Shown here in pieces: positions 18,001 to 26,877 of a DNA stretch of 64,000 nucleotides (position 1 is the first letter of the stretch; each line of letters opens with the position of its first letter). A model generated the notes under the pieces. That model worked only from the letters and a program-made list of their open reading frames with translations. It was not told where the DNA came from and did no database searches. A program made the position numbers and the translations under genes. Source of the stretch: Sediminibacterium sp. (GTDB lineage: Bacteria > Bacteroidota > Bacteroidia > Chitinophagales > Chitinophagaceae); contig JAEUVE010000008.1 of the NCBI GenBank assembly GCA_016786865.1, positions 124,001-188,000 on the forward strand. The letters run 5' to 3'.

Positions 18001-18360
18001 ATGGATTACAAAGAACTGGTACAGCATCACTCGGGAGAATTGATCGAGAAGCTGGTTACCTATATCGTGAGCAAGGACCCTGTGGAAGTATTGTTCAATT
18101 TTGAAGACGACGACCAGTGGGCCATCGTATCCATGCACCAGTACGAAGAAGACCTGGAAATTTCCCTTCGCCTGCATTCCACAGGCATATACGATCTTTA
18201 CCTGGGCTATTACGACGACGAAGATGAGTTCTTCGAAATCGTACACGCACTTACCCCTGCAGAAACAGAGCAACTGCCCGAGGGTCTGAAAAAAGTCATG
18301 AAGAAAGTCGTTGAAGACGAGAAGGGAATGCGTTTATCCGGCAATTTTCTGGCCAGGTAA
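18001..18360 (+). CDS. uncharacterised acidic cytoplasmic protein
   Basis: 119 residues that I do not recognise. There is no signal peptide or membrane segment. Nearly a quarter of the residues are Asp or Glu, with an acidic cluster YYDDEDEFFE at about 70-79. The predicted order is an N-terminal helix (YKELVQHHSGELIEKLV), beta strands (VEVLFNFEDDDQWAIVSM, LEISLRLHSTGIYDLYLGY), then helices with basic residues at the C-terminus. It follows the deoxynucleoside kinase by 22 bases, probably in the same unit. The ATG start, frame length and base composition match a real gene. No function is assigned. Confidence 0.75.
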   Translation: MDYKELVQHHSGELIEKLVTYIVSKDPVEVLFNFEDDDQWAIVSMHQYEEDLEISLRLHSTGIYDLYLGYYDDEDEFFEIVHALTPAETEQLPEGLKKVMKKVVEDEKGMRLSGNFLAR

Positions 18361-18401
18361 TCCACCACACTCACTGCTTTTTTATTAAAGCATTCAAAAG
18401 T

Positions 18402-18429
18402 AAAATGCCCCCGGTTTCCCGGAGGCATT
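18402..18429 (-). terminator. pckA terminator, possibly bidirectional
   Basis: AATGCC (18404-18409) pairs with GGCATT (18424-18429) and an inner CCGG pairs with CCGG around a TTTC loop. On the minus strand it is followed by TTTTA. It sits between the convergent acidic-protein and pckA genes. Confidence 0.7.
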
Positions 18430-18461
18430 CATGTCAGGCAATCGAACATTTTCTCTTGTTC

Positions 18462-20066
18462 TTAAACAATCGGAGCAGCATCCAGAATTTCGAGGGTTAC
18501 CCCGGCTGCATATTTTTCAAAATTTTTGATAAACTCTTTGGCCAGCTTTACTGCAGTGGCATCATAAGCCTCCTTATCACTCCATGTATTGCGTGGATTT
18601 AAAATTTCCGCAGGAACACCGGAACAGGACATTGGCATCATCATGCCGAATACAGGATGTTGTTCAAACGCAACATCGTTCAGTGCGCCTTCCAGAGCAG
18701 CCGTAATCATGGCCCGGGTATACCCCAGTTTCATCCGGCTTCCGGTACCATAGGAGCCACCGCTCCAGCCGGTATTGATCATCCACACATTCACATTGAA
18801 CTGTTTCATTTTATCTCCGAGCATCTCTGCATATTTACCGGGATGCAATGGCAGAAAAGGCGCACCAAAACATGCGCTGAAGGTAGACTTGGGTTCGGTA
18901 ACACCGGCTTCTGTTCCGGCAACCTTGGCGGTATAGCCGCTGATGAACTGGTACATAGCCTGGCCGGGAGTCAGTTTGCTGATCGGAGGCAAAACACCAT
19001 ATGCATCACAGGTGAGGAAAAATAAATTCTTAGGCAGTCCGCCAATACTGGGTTCCATGGCATTGGAAATAAAATGCAGCGGGTAGCTCACGCGGGTATT
19101 TTCGGTAATGCCTTTGTAGCTGAAATCGATCTGGTTGGTGCCTTCGTGAAAACCAATATTTTCTACCAGTGCACCCGGACGAATGGCACGGAAAATTTCA
19201 GGCTCTTTTTCTTCACTGAGGTCAATGGTTTTTGCATAGCATCCGCCTTCGAAGTTGAAAACAGAATCATCGGTCCATCCATGTTCATCGTCTCCGATCA
19301 GTTTGCGGTTGGGGTCGGCGCTCAAAGTGGTTTTGCCGGTACCGCTCAGACCAAAGAACACGGCAACATCTCCATCCTTTCCGATGTTTGCGCTGCAATG
19401 CATGCTCAGCACATTTTTTTCCTGCGGAAGAATATAATTGAGGATGGTGAAAATTCCTTTTTTGATTTCACCTGTATAACCGGAGCCCCCGATCAGGATG
19501 GTTTTGTGCTTGAAGGAGATGATTGAAAAATTATGTTGTCTGGTTCCGTCAACAGCAGGATCTGCTTTAAAACCAGGTGCCTGTATAATCTGCCATTCCG
19601 GAACAAAATGATCCAGCTCGGCTTCATCGGGCCGGAGGAACATATTGTAAGCAAATAAATTGCTCCAGGGATTTTCGTTCACCACACGGATATTGAGGCG
19701 GTAAGAAGGATCCGCACAGGCATAGGCGTCTCTTACCCAAACCTCCGGCTGACTGCCGAGGTAGTTCAGTACTTTTTCTTTCAGCTGCAGAAAATAAGCT
19801 TCTGCAATCGGTATGTTGAAATTGTTCCAGTGAACGGTATTTTCGGTGATCGCGTCCTTCACCGTAAACTTATCCAGCGGACTTCTTCCGGTAAACTCAC
19901 CGGTTTTAATACAGAGCGCACCGGTATCATTCAATACCCCCTGTCCTTTCAGGACAGCCTGCTCAACAAGGTCTTCGGGTAAAAGCTGGTAATGTACTTT
20001 GGTGGACTCCGGAAAATTAAATGACAACAGATTTTTTGATTGGGTCTGAGAACTGATAGACGACAT
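18462..20066 (-). CDS. pckA: phosphoenolpyruvate carboxykinase (ATP)
   Basis: 534 residues from ATG 20066. It converts oxaloacetate and ATP to phosphoenolpyruvate, CO2 and ADP in gluconeogenesis. GLSGTGKTTLSAD is the kinase-1a P-loop, DDEHGW and NFEGGCYAK hold metal/substrate ligands, and the RSPLDKF segment near the N-terminus contacts oxaloacetate. The longer frame begins with GTG at 20093, but that codon overlaps the -7 box (20093-20100), so ATG 20066 is the better start. Two inverted repeats lie in the promoter region, which suggests carbon-responsive control (inference). It is monocistronic. Confidence 0.97.
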   Translation of the reverse strand: MSSISSQTQSKNLLSFNFPESTKVHYQLLPEDLVEQAVLKGQGVLNDTGALCIKTGEFTGRSPLDKFTVKDAITENTVHWNNFNIPIAEAYFLQLKEKVLNYLGSQPEVWVRDAYACADPSYRLNIRVVNENPWSNLFAYNMFLRPDEAELDHFVPEWQIIQAPGFKADPAVDGTRQHNFSIISFKHKTILIGGSGYTGEIKKGIFTILNYILPQEKNVLSMHCSANIGKDGDVAVFFGLSGTGKTTLSADPNRKLIGDDEHGWTDDSVFNFEGGCYAKTIDLSEEKEPEIFRAIRPGALVENIGFHEGTNQIDFSYKGITENTRVSYPLHFISNAMEPSIGGLPKNLFFLTCDAYGVLPPISKLTPGQAMYQFISGYTAKVAGTEAGVTEPKSTFSACFGAPFLPLHPGKYAEMLGDKMKQFNVNVWMINTGWSGGSYGTGSRMKLGYTRAMITAALEGALNDVAFEQHPVFGMMMPMSCSGVPAEILNPRNTWSDKEAYDATAVKLAKEFIKNFEKYAAGVTLEILDAAPIV

Positions 20067-20092
20067 ATACGAACATTCGTTAGTTAATGACA

Positions 20093-20124
20093 CAAAAGTA
20101 CGGGGAATGAAATTCCGTACCCAA
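20093..20124 (-). promoter_or_regulatory. pckA promoter
   Basis: The minus-strand -7 box TACTTTTG (20093-20100) has a TTG 21 bases upstream (20122-20124). The predicted RNA start lies a few bases below 20093, giving a leader of roughly 20 bases to the ATG at 20066. Confidence 0.5.
20098..20120. repeat. imperfect inverted repeat overlapping the pckA promoter
   Basis: GTACGG-GG-AAT and ATTCCGTAC form an inverted repeat around a GAA centre, with two extra G in the left arm. It covers the spacer between the pckA -33 and -7 elements, where a repressor would block polymerase. No regulator is assigned. Confidence 0.35.
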
Positions 20125-20128
20125 CAGT

Positions 20129-20145
20129 TGTGTACTGGTTACACA
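20129..20145. repeat. inverted repeat TGTGTA-N5-TACACA upstream of pckA
   Basis: A perfect 6-bp inverted repeat with 5-base spacer just upstream of the pckA -33 element. Its position, and a half-site layout like that of dimeric regulators, suggest an activator site; this is inference. Confidence 0.35.
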
Positions 20146-20300
20146 CTTTATGCAACGAATTAATACCTGTTCAACTGCAAAATTTCCAACGATTAACGAC
20201 AATGATATTTCTCTCAATTAAAATCAATTGGAAAGCTTGAATATTTTAAATAAAAAATGCCCGATTCGTGATTTTTCTGCAGTTTCTGCAGGCAAGCAAG

Positions 20301-20308
20301 TATTTTTG
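20301..20308 (+). promoter_or_regulatory. -7 promoter box of the GlcD-like oxidase gene
   Basis: TATTTTTG lies 15 bases before ATG 20324. It sits inside the frame that would extend the protein to 20228, and so argues for the shorter start. The -33 region (TTTCTG) is weak. Confidence 0.4.
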
Positions 20309-20323
20309 CCAAAACTTAGAAAC

Positions 20324-21748
20324 ATGTCCGGTGCTACAGAAAGAGGGGTTATTTCCATTGCGCATCTTGAAAAATTCAAAGAGATCGTGGGAGCACAGTT
20401 TGTGCTTGCCGATGAAGAAAATCTGCAGCACTACGGACACGATGAAACCGAGCACCTGCAATACTATCCGGAAGTAGTTTTAAAACCCGGCGACACACAG
20501 GAGATATCTGCCATCATGCAATACTGCAACACGCATTGCATACCGGTAACCCCCAGGGGGGCCGGTACCGGGCTGAGCGGAGGTGCATTGCCCACACAGG
20601 GCGGCGTGCTTTTATCTACGGAGCGGCTCAATAAAATCATCGAAATAGATGAACGCAACCTGCAGGTAACTACCGAACCGGGCGTAATCACCGAGGTATT
20701 GCAAAATGCAGTGAAGGAAAAAGGATTGTTTTACCCACCCGATCCAAGCAGTAAGGGAAGCTGTTTTATCGGGGGCAATATTGCCGAAAACAGCGGCGGA
20801 CCAAAAGCAGTCAAATACGGTGTGGTGAAAGACTATGTACTGAACCTGGAACTGGTATTGCCATCGGGTGAAGTTATCTGGACCGGAGCCAATGTACTGA
20901 AGAATTCAACGGGATACAACCTCACGCAATTACTCGTGGGCAGCGAAGGCACACTTGGCATTGTAACCAAAATTGTACTGCGCCTGATTCCCCATCCCAA
21001 ATACGATTTGCTGATGCTGGTACCTTTTGCTTCGCTGGAGAACGCCAGTGCAGCAGTGAGCGCTATTTTCAGGGCAGGCTTTGTACCCAGTGCACTTGAA
21101 CTGGTAGAAATAGATGCGTTGAAAATTGTAAGCGCGATGGTAGACAGTACCGCGGTTCCGGTGAACGATTCCATCGAAGCACACCTGATCATAGAAGTGG
21201 ACGGCAACAATATGGATGTGCTGATGGGCGAAATGGAAGCCATTGCAGAACTGCTCACGCAGTTTGAAGCAGGAGAAGTATTTTTTGCGGATGATGCACA
21301 ACAGAAGGCAGAGCTCTGGAAACTACGCAGACGTGCTGCAGAAGCCGTAAAAGCCAGCGGTTATACCATCGAAGAAGATACCGTAGTACCAAGGGCAGAG
21401 TTGCCCGCATTGATCCGCGGCGTAAAGCAGCTTGGCAAACAATACGGATTCAAGGCTGTGTGTTATGGACATGCGGGAGATGGTAATCTGCATATCCGCA
21501 TCAACCACCCTACCATCAAAAACAGTTACGGCAATCCTGAAATGACTGAGGCATTAAAAGCCTTGTTCAAACTGGTACACAGCCTGGGCGGAACCATCAG
21601 CGGAGAACACGGCATCGGACTGATTCAGAAACCGTACATGCAAACCATGTTTGGTGAGGCAGCCATAGAACTGATGCGCAATATTAAACGGGCATTTGAT
21701 CCAAACAACATACTCAATCCGGGCAAAATTTTTGACCTGAAAAATTAG
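20324..21748 (+). CDS. FAD-linked oxidase, GlcD/D-lactate dehydrogenase type
   Basis: 474 residues from ATG 20324. The PCMH-type FAD-binding domain (about 35-215) includes PRGAGTGLSGGALP and NSGGPKAVKYG. The FAD-oxidase C-terminal domain (about 215-472) includes GHAGDGNLHIRI and the terminal ISGEHGIG. These features fit 2-hydroxyacid oxidation, glycolate or D-lactate, in the cytoplasm. No GlcE or GlcF partner is nearby, so the electron acceptor is unknown. The frame runs in to 20228 from a TTG, but the -7 box at 20301 and family length favour ATG 20324. pckA is divergent. Confidence 0.92.
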   Translation: MSGATERGVISIAHLEKFKEIVGAQFVLADEENLQHYGHDETEHLQYYPEVVLKPGDTQEISAIMQYCNTHCIPVTPRGAGTGLSGGALPTQGGVLLSTERLNKIIEIDERNLQVTTEPGVITEVLQNAVKEKGLFYPPDPSSKGSCFIGGNIAENSGGPKAVKYGVVKDYVLNLELVLPSGEVIWTGANVLKNSTGYNLTQLLVGSEGTLGIVTKIVLRLIPHPKYDLLMLVPFASLENASAAVSAIFRAGFVPSALELVEIDALKIVSAMVDSTAVPVNDSIEAHLIIEVDGNNMDVLMGEMEAIAELLTQFEAGEVFFADDAQQKAELWKLRRRAAEAVKASGYTIEEDTVVPRAELPALIRGVKQLGKQYGFKAVCYGHAGDGNLHIRINHPTIKNSYGNPEMTEALKALFKLVHSLGGTISGEHGIGLIQKPYMQTMFGEAAIELMRNIKRAFDPNNILNPGKIFDLKN

Positions 21749-21765
21749 TTCCTATCTTAACAGTT

Positions 21766-22362
21766 ATGAAGATGAAAAAAATGTGGTTAGTTCTGGCAGG
21801 AATCATTTGTTTTGGCACTGCTGCAATGGCACAGGAAGAAGACCCTGCTCCGCAAAAAGGATTTGATCCCAACCGGGTATTTATCGGGAGCAGCCTGAAC
21901 ATAGGATTGTCCAATCGTTTTTTTAACCTCGGGCTGAATCCGGAAGTGGGGTACAGCTTCAACAACTGGCTCGATGCCGGTGTATTGCTGAACATCAATT
22001 ATTTTTCGCAGAACGGAACCGTTTATAAAGACAGGAATTTCAACTATGGTGGCGGGGGCTTCCTCCGGGTATGGCCGGTGAATTTCCTGCACCTGCAAAT
22101 TCAGCCCGAATACAACTGGATCAGTTCTACCAGAACCTACAGCGATAACTCAGGTACATTCAAATACAAATCGGGAGCAGCCAGCCTGCTGGCCGGTATT
22201 GGTTATGGATCAAGGGAAATCGGCAGCCGGTTTTCGCATTTTACCATCATGATCGACCTCTTGCAGGAAATGAATTCTCCTTACAGAGACAATTATACCG
22301 GTGACCCGCAACCAGTATTCCGCGGAGGATTTGGTATTTACCTTAATTCAAGAAAGCGATAA
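21766..22362 (+). CDS. small outer-membrane beta-barrel protein
   Basis: 198 residues with a signal peptide (about 1-22, ending AMAQ). The mature part alternates aromatic and polar residues in short strands (GSSLNIGLSNRFFNLGLNPEVGYSF and following), as in the porin-like outer-membrane barrel families of Bacteroidota. It ends with a strand, IYLNSRKR. An 8-10-stranded barrel would fit the length. It follows the oxidase by 17 bases and overlaps the convergent LOG gene by 20 bases at their 3' ends. Function unknown. Confidence 0.82.
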   Translation: MKMKKMWLVLAGIICFGTAAMAQEEDPAPQKGFDPNRVFIGSSLNIGLSNRFFNLGLNPEVGYSFNNWLDAGVLLNINYFSQNGTVYKDRNFNYGGGGFLRVWPVNFLHLQIQPEYNWISSTRTYSDNSGTFKYKSGAASLLAGIGYGSREIGSRFSHFTIMIDLLQEMNSPYRDNYTGDPQPVFRGGFGIYLNSRKR

Positions 22363-22882
22363 TTTCGGCTGCAGAGTTGCAAACAATCAGCCTTTCTTTC
22401 CATTCCTCATAGAGGAACCCTTCGGCAAACATTTTTTCCATATGCGCCACCAGGTGGTCGTAATAATGATTGCAGTTCAGCAAAAAAATTTTCTTGCTGT
22501 GAATCTTCAGGGTATTCCACGTAAGCATTTCGAACAGTTCATCGAGGGTTCCATTGCCACCGGGCAATACCACGGCCGCATCACAGAGTTCATAGAGTAA
22601 CTTCTTGCGGGAGTGCATATCCGCAACAACCCGCAAATCCGTAATACCCTGGTGAGCATGCTCCCATTCCAGCAATACTTCGGGAATTACCCCGATCACT
22701 TTTCCGCCTCCATTCATTACTGCATCTGCAATACAGCCCATTAGCCCCTTGTTACCGCCACCATATACCAGCGTTATATTATGTGCAGCCAGATGATTTC
22801 CAAGGGCCATTGTTTCGGCGGAAAACAACGGATCGTTGCCGGATTTTGAGCCACAAAAGACAGCCAGATTTTTTACTTGCAT
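22343..22882 (-). CDS. LOG-family (TIGR00730) nucleotide phosphoribohydrolase
   Basis: 179 residues, Rossmann-like. The hallmark PGGNGTLDE (PGGxGTxxE) at about 107-115 and GGGNKGLMG at about 41-49 are present. Family members cleave the N-glycosidic bond of AMP or cytokinin ribotides to release ribose 5-phosphate. The bacterial role is usually nucleotide turnover. The 3' end overlaps the convergent beta-barrel gene by 20 bases. Confidence 0.93.
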   Translation of the reverse strand: MQVKNLAVFCGSKSGNDPLFSAETMALGNHLAAHNITLVYGGGNKGLMGCIADAVMNGGGKVIGVIPEVLLEWEHAHQGITDLRVVADMHSRKKLLYELCDAAVVLPGGNGTLDELFEMLTWNTLKIHSKKIFLLNCNHYYDHLVAHMEKMFAEGFLYEEWKERLIVCNSAAEIIAFLN

Positions 22883-22965
22883 AAAACCGCATTAAGTAGC
22901 AAATTACCTGAATTATTTTTACTACTTTGCAAAATTAGTTTTAACTCCCATAACTACAAGGCCAT

Positions 22966-24432
22966 ATGTCTCCAGTTTTATTATTTTCAGTTGTAATTGC
23001 TTATTTCCTTATTCTGCTGGCTGTGGCCTGGTACACCGGAAAAAACAGCGACAACCATTCCTTCTTTATCGGCAATAAAAACAGCAACTGGATGCTCGTG
23101 GCATTTGGTATGGTGGGTACTTCGCTGAGTGGCGTAACCTTTGTAAGTGTACCGGGAGCCGTAGCCAAAGAATCCTTTGCCTACCTGCAGATTACCATCG
23201 GATACCTGATCGGATACCTGATGATCGCCTATGTATTACTCCCGCTGTATTACCGGCTGAACCTCACTTCCATTTACAATTACCTGAGCAAAAGACTGGG
23301 AAACAGGTCGTATAAAACCGGTTCGTCGTTTTTTATACTTTCGAGGGTACTGGGTGCAACAGCCCGTTTGTACCTGGTGGTAAATATTCTGCAGGAAGCC
23401 ATCCTGAACAGTTTCAATATACCTTTCTGGGCCACTACCCTCATCATCCTGGTGATGATCCTGCTTTATACTTTTGAAGGAGGTGTAAAAACAATTGTTT
23501 ACACCGATACCCTGCAAACCAGCTGTATGCTGGCGGGCCTGGTGATCTGCGTGTTTTATATCCTGAACCAGATGAATATGGGCTTTGGAGAAAGCCTGCA
23601 GGTTATGAGCGAAAAAGGCTATTCAAAGATCTTTTTTACCGATCCCAACAGCCGGTATTTTTTTCTGAAACAAATCATTGCAGGAGCATTCATCACTGTT
23701 ACCATGACCGGTATGGACCAGGAAATGATGCAGAAAAACATTTCGGTTAAAACCCTGAAAGATTCACAAAAAAACGTGGTATCCATGGCCCTGGTATTGT
23801 CTGTGGTGCTCGTGATATTCCTGTTCCTTGGAGGTCTCCTGTACCTGTATGCAGACTCCCTGAACATCACTGTAACCGGAGATAAAATATTTCCGACCCT
23901 GGCACTGGAACACATGCCTCCTTATGTATCGGTGATCTTTATCATTGCACTGATTTCGGCGTTGTTCCCCTCTGCCGACGGAGCCATAACTGCATTAACC
24001 TCCACCTTCTGTATAGACATACTGGGCATACAGCGCAGGACCGACCTGAGCCAGGCAGCACAGAAAAAAATCAGACAAAGGGTACACCTGTCTTTTGCAG
24101 CCATATTCCTGCTGTTCGTACTGGTATTTAAATGGGTGGATGATCCCAGCATGATTGGCCTGATCCTGAAAATAGCCGCTTATACATACGGACCGCTTTT
24201 GGGCTTGTTCACCTTTGGCATTCTTACCAAAAAAGCAGTGAAAGACCGCTGGGTTCCCTATGTATGCATTGCAGCGCCGGCCATTTGTTTCGTTTTAGAC
24301 AAGTACCAGAAAATGATTTTCGGCTCATTCGAAATCGGTCTGGAACTGCTGATCATCAACGGAACTTTAACATTTATCGGATTACTCCTGATTGCGGAGA
24401 AAAAAAACGCCACAGCAGAGGCGCTTGCCTAA
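22966..24432 (+). CDS. sodium:solute symporter family protein
   Basis: 488 residues with about 13 membrane segments spread over the length, beginning with LLFSVVIAYFLILLAVAWYTG. GMVGTSLSGVTFVSVPG in TM2 and the GMDQEMMQKN loop fit the SSS (SLC5) family. It imports a solute with Na+; the substrate cannot be read. The gene starts a five-gene plus-strand run. It is divergent from the LOG gene across an 83-base gap with weak TTTGC-containing promoter candidates on both strands. Confidence 0.9.
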   Translation: MSPVLLFSVVIAYFLILLAVAWYTGKNSDNHSFFIGNKNSNWMLVAFGMVGTSLSGVTFVSVPGAVAKESFAYLQITIGYLIGYLMIAYVLLPLYYRLNLTSIYNYLSKRLGNRSYKTGSSFFILSRVLGATARLYLVVNILQEAILNSFNIPFWATTLIILVMILLYTFEGGVKTIVYTDTLQTSCMLAGLVICVFYILNQMNMGFGESLQVMSEKGYSKIFFTDPNSRYFFLKQIIAGAFITVTMTGMDQEMMQKNISVKTLKDSQKNVVSMALVLSVVLVIFLFLGGLLYLYADSLNITVTGDKIFPTLALEHMPPYVSVIFIIALISALFPSADGAITALTSTFCIDILGIQRRTDLSQAAQKKIRQRVHLSFAAIFLLFVLVFKWVDDPSMIGLILKIAAYTYGPLLGLFTFGILTKKAVKDRWVPYVCIAAPAICFVLDKYQKMIFGSFEIGLELLIINGTLTFIGLLLIAEKKNATAEALA

Positions 24433-24442
24433 AACAGCATTT

Positions 24443-25084
24443 ATGACCAATATTGTACACGAGCGGGCAGAGGCTTATGCAGATCAGTTTACTTCGCCGG
24501 AGTCTGATCTGTTGGCCGAAATCAATGCGCAAACCAGATTACAACACCCTAAAGCACATATGTTAAGCGGAAAACTGCAGGGGCAGTTCCTTCGCATGAT
24601 CAGCTGCATGCTGCGTCCGAAATACATCCTCGAAATAGGCACATTTACGGGCTACAGCGCCATTTGTCTGGCGGAAGGGCTTAGTTCCGACGGCATGCTC
24701 CACACCATCGAAATCAGGGAGGAAGATGCCCGTACGGCCGAGGCAAATTTTAGCAAATTCAATCGAAATAAGCAGGTAACTTTGCACCGCGGAAATGCGC
24801 TGGAAATCATTGATTCCTTACCATTCGAATGGGACCTGGTTTTCATAGATGCCGATAAAACCGGCTACATCCAATACTATGAAAAACTGGTACCCCGCTT
24901 ATCGGAAAGGGGCATGATACTGGCAGACAATGTGCTCTTTCACGGACAGGTACTGGAGGAACCGATCAGTGGCAAAAATGCCCAGGCTATTCAGGCATTC
25001 AACGAACACGTACAAAAAGATCCGAGAACAGAGCAGGTGATATTAACCATCAGAGATGGTATTTCATTAATCAAAAGAAAGTAG
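24443..25084 (+). CDS. class I SAM-dependent O-methyltransferase (family 3)
   Basis: 213 residues from ATG 24443. LEIGTFTGYSAICLAEG is the SAM-binding motif I, IEIREEDA holds the acidic ribose contact, and WDLVFIDADKTGY is the metal-binding post-motif of caffeoyl-CoA-type cation-dependent O-methyltransferases. ADNVLFHG completes the metal site. The natural acceptor is unknown; some bacterial members modify tRNA uridines (TrmR). It starts 11 bases after the symporter stop. The in-frame extension to 24392 would overlap the symporter and is rejected. Confidence 0.92.
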   Translation: MTNIVHERAEAYADQFTSPESDLLAEINAQTRLQHPKAHMLSGKLQGQFLRMISCMLRPKYILEIGTFTGYSAICLAEGLSSDGMLHTIEIREEDARTAEANFSKFNRNKQVTLHRGNALEIIDSLPFEWDLVFIDADKTGYIQYYEKLVPRLSERGMILADNVLFHGQVLEEPISGKNAQAIQAFNEHVQKDPRTEQVILTIRDGISLIKRK

Positions 25085-25085
25085 T

Positions 25086-26264
25086 ATGATGAAATTTCTT
25101 TCCCTGCTTCCCCTGTTGTTTGCATTGAACCTGCATGCACAGAAAGAAAAAACAGAACAATACATTCAGCAATACAGCGAACTGGCCATACAGGAAATGA
25201 TTCGCACAGGGGTTCCTGCAGCCATCAAACTGGCACAGGGCATCCTGGAGTCGCAGTCGGGAGAAAGCGACCTGGTAAAGCGCTCCAACAATCATTTTGG
25301 AATCAAATGCAAAACGGAATGGACCGGCGATAAAACCTATCACGACGACGATGAAAAGGGAGAATGTTTCCGGGTATACCCCGATGCAACGGCTTCGTAT
25401 AAGGATCATTCTGATTTTTTAAAAACACGGCCGCATTATAATTTTCTGTTCAAACTGGATCCAACCAATTACGAGGCCTGGGCCAACGGCTTAAAAAAAG
25501 CGGGCTATGCTACCGCTCCTACTTATCCCAAAAGTTTAATCAAGGTAATCAGGGATTACCAGCTGGATCGTTTCAACCTGATGGCTTTGGAACGCAGTGC
25601 TGTACTCGCTAAAAATTATACACCAACAACTGCTTCACACAGTTTACCCAAACAGGAAGTAAGTAAACCACTGCAACGCAATGAGGTAAAAAAACAAACC
25701 GAAACCATTACTACGGTATTGGTAGAAGAAACCATTACCGACGATCCTGAAGAAGAAGAGGAAGCCGTTACAACAACAAAAGCTATGGGTACAACTTCAG
25801 CTACGGTTCAGTCTTCAGTTACAACTCCTGCTTCAGCCCCGGTTTCAGCATCTGCAGACAAACAGGATATATCCGTAAAAAAACTCAGCGCCTATCCCGA
25901 AGGAATCTTCAGCATCAACCAGTGCAAGGTGATTTATGCCAACGCGGGAATTTCCCTGCTGGCGCTCGCACAACAATACAACATCACTTTAAGCAAGCTG
26001 CTGGAATACAACGAAATGGACAATGTGGAAATACTCGAACAGGATCAGCTGATCTTTCTGGAAAAGAAACAAAAAAGAGGCAGCAGTGATTACCACGTGG
26101 TAAAGCAGGGCGAAAATCTCTACAGCATTGCACAAACAGAAGGTGTACGGCTCGAAAACATTTTACAGTACAACAACATCAGTAAAGAAAGCACTCCGGC
26201 TCCCGGTAATAAAATTTACCTTAAAGCCATACTGACCGCTAAAGCATCACCCAATAAAAAATAA
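25086..26264 (+). CDS. secreted glucosaminidase with two LysM domains
   Basis: 392 residues. A signal peptide (1-19, ending LHAQ) precedes a GH73-type mannosyl-glycoprotein endo-beta-N-acetylglucosaminidase domain (about 22-165), with catalytic Glu55 in GILESQSGESDL and the NNHFGIKC motif. A Thr/Val/Ser/Glu-rich linker (about 175-265) leads to two LysM peptidoglycan-binding domains (about 275-335 and 340-388). It is a probable cell-wall hydrolase acting in the periplasm. It begins one base after the methyltransferase and ends one base before hpt, so expression is tightly linked to theirs. Confidence 0.93.
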   Translation: MMKFLSLLPLLFALNLHAQKEKTEQYIQQYSELAIQEMIRTGVPAAIKLAQGILESQSGESDLVKRSNNHFGIKCKTEWTGDKTYHDDDEKGECFRVYPDATASYKDHSDFLKTRPHYNFLFKLDPTNYEAWANGLKKAGYATAPTYPKSLIKVIRDYQLDRFNLMALERSAVLAKNYTPTTASHSLPKQEVSKPLQRNEVKKQTETITTVLVEETITDDPEEEEEAVTTTKAMGTTSATVQSSVTTPASAPVSASADKQDISVKKLSAYPEGIFSINQCKVIYANAGISLLALAQQYNITLSKLLEYNEMDNVEILEQDQLIFLEKKQKRGSSDYHVVKQGENLYSIAQTEGVRLENILQYNNISKESTPAPGNKIYLKAILTAKASPNKK

Positions 26265-26265
26265 C

Positions 26266-26808
26266 ATGGCACTTGTAACCCTTTTCGATAAAACATTTGA
26301 ACCCTATTTACCCGAAGACCTGATCCAGGAAAAAGTACAGGAAATGGCTTCCGTAATCAACAAAGATTACGCCGGGAAAAAGCCATTATTCATAGCGATA
26401 CTGAACGGCTCATTCATGTTTGCAGCCGATCTTTTTAAGCGGATCGAACTGGAAGCTGAAATCAGTTTCATTAAGCTGGCATCCTACAAAGGAGCCAAAT
26501 CTACCGGGAATGTGGTTACCGCCATCGGACTGGATGCCGATATCAAAGGCCGGGATGTGGTGATAATCGAAGACATCATCGACACGGGCAAAACCCTGCA
26601 TGAATTCATTCCCCAGTTACTCAACCAACAGCCGGCCTCACTAAAAACAGCCGTTTTATTGCACAAGCCGGATGCCACCAAATATCCGGTCAGGATCGAC
26701 TATTGCTGCTTTTCCATCCCGGACAGGTTTGTACTCGGATATGGACTGGACTACGATGGATACGGCAGAAACCTGAAAGAAATCTACCAGCTGAAAGGCG
26801 GAGAATAA
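26266..26808 (+). CDS. hpt: hypoxanthine phosphoribosyltransferase
   Basis: 180 residues, normal length. The PRPP-binding loop VVIIEDIIDTGKTL (about 96-109) and the KLASYKG segment identify the purine-salvage enzyme that makes IMP or GMP from hypoxanthine or guanine. VLGYGLDYDGYGRN near the C-terminus is a typical metal/base-contact region. It starts one base after the glucosaminidase gene. Confidence 0.95.
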   Translation: MALVTLFDKTFEPYLPEDLIQEKVQEMASVINKDYAGKKPLFIAILNGSFMFAADLFKRIELEAEISFIKLASYKGAKSTGNVVTAIGLDADIKGRDVVIIEDIIDTGKTLHEFIPQLLNQQPASLKTAVLLHKPDATKYPVRIDYCCFSIPDRFVLGYGLDYDGYGRNLKEIYQLKGGE

Positions 26809-26877
26809 GCAGTTTCATCCCCGTTGGTACAACAAACCGGCCGCTTTCAGCGTTCGAATCAAAACTGTTGCCAACCA

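Noticed and set aside
22860..22965. Divergent TTTGC promoter boxes between the LOG gene and the symporter
   Set aside because: Both candidates have one base too few between TA and TTTG or a 23-base spacer, so I did not list them as features.
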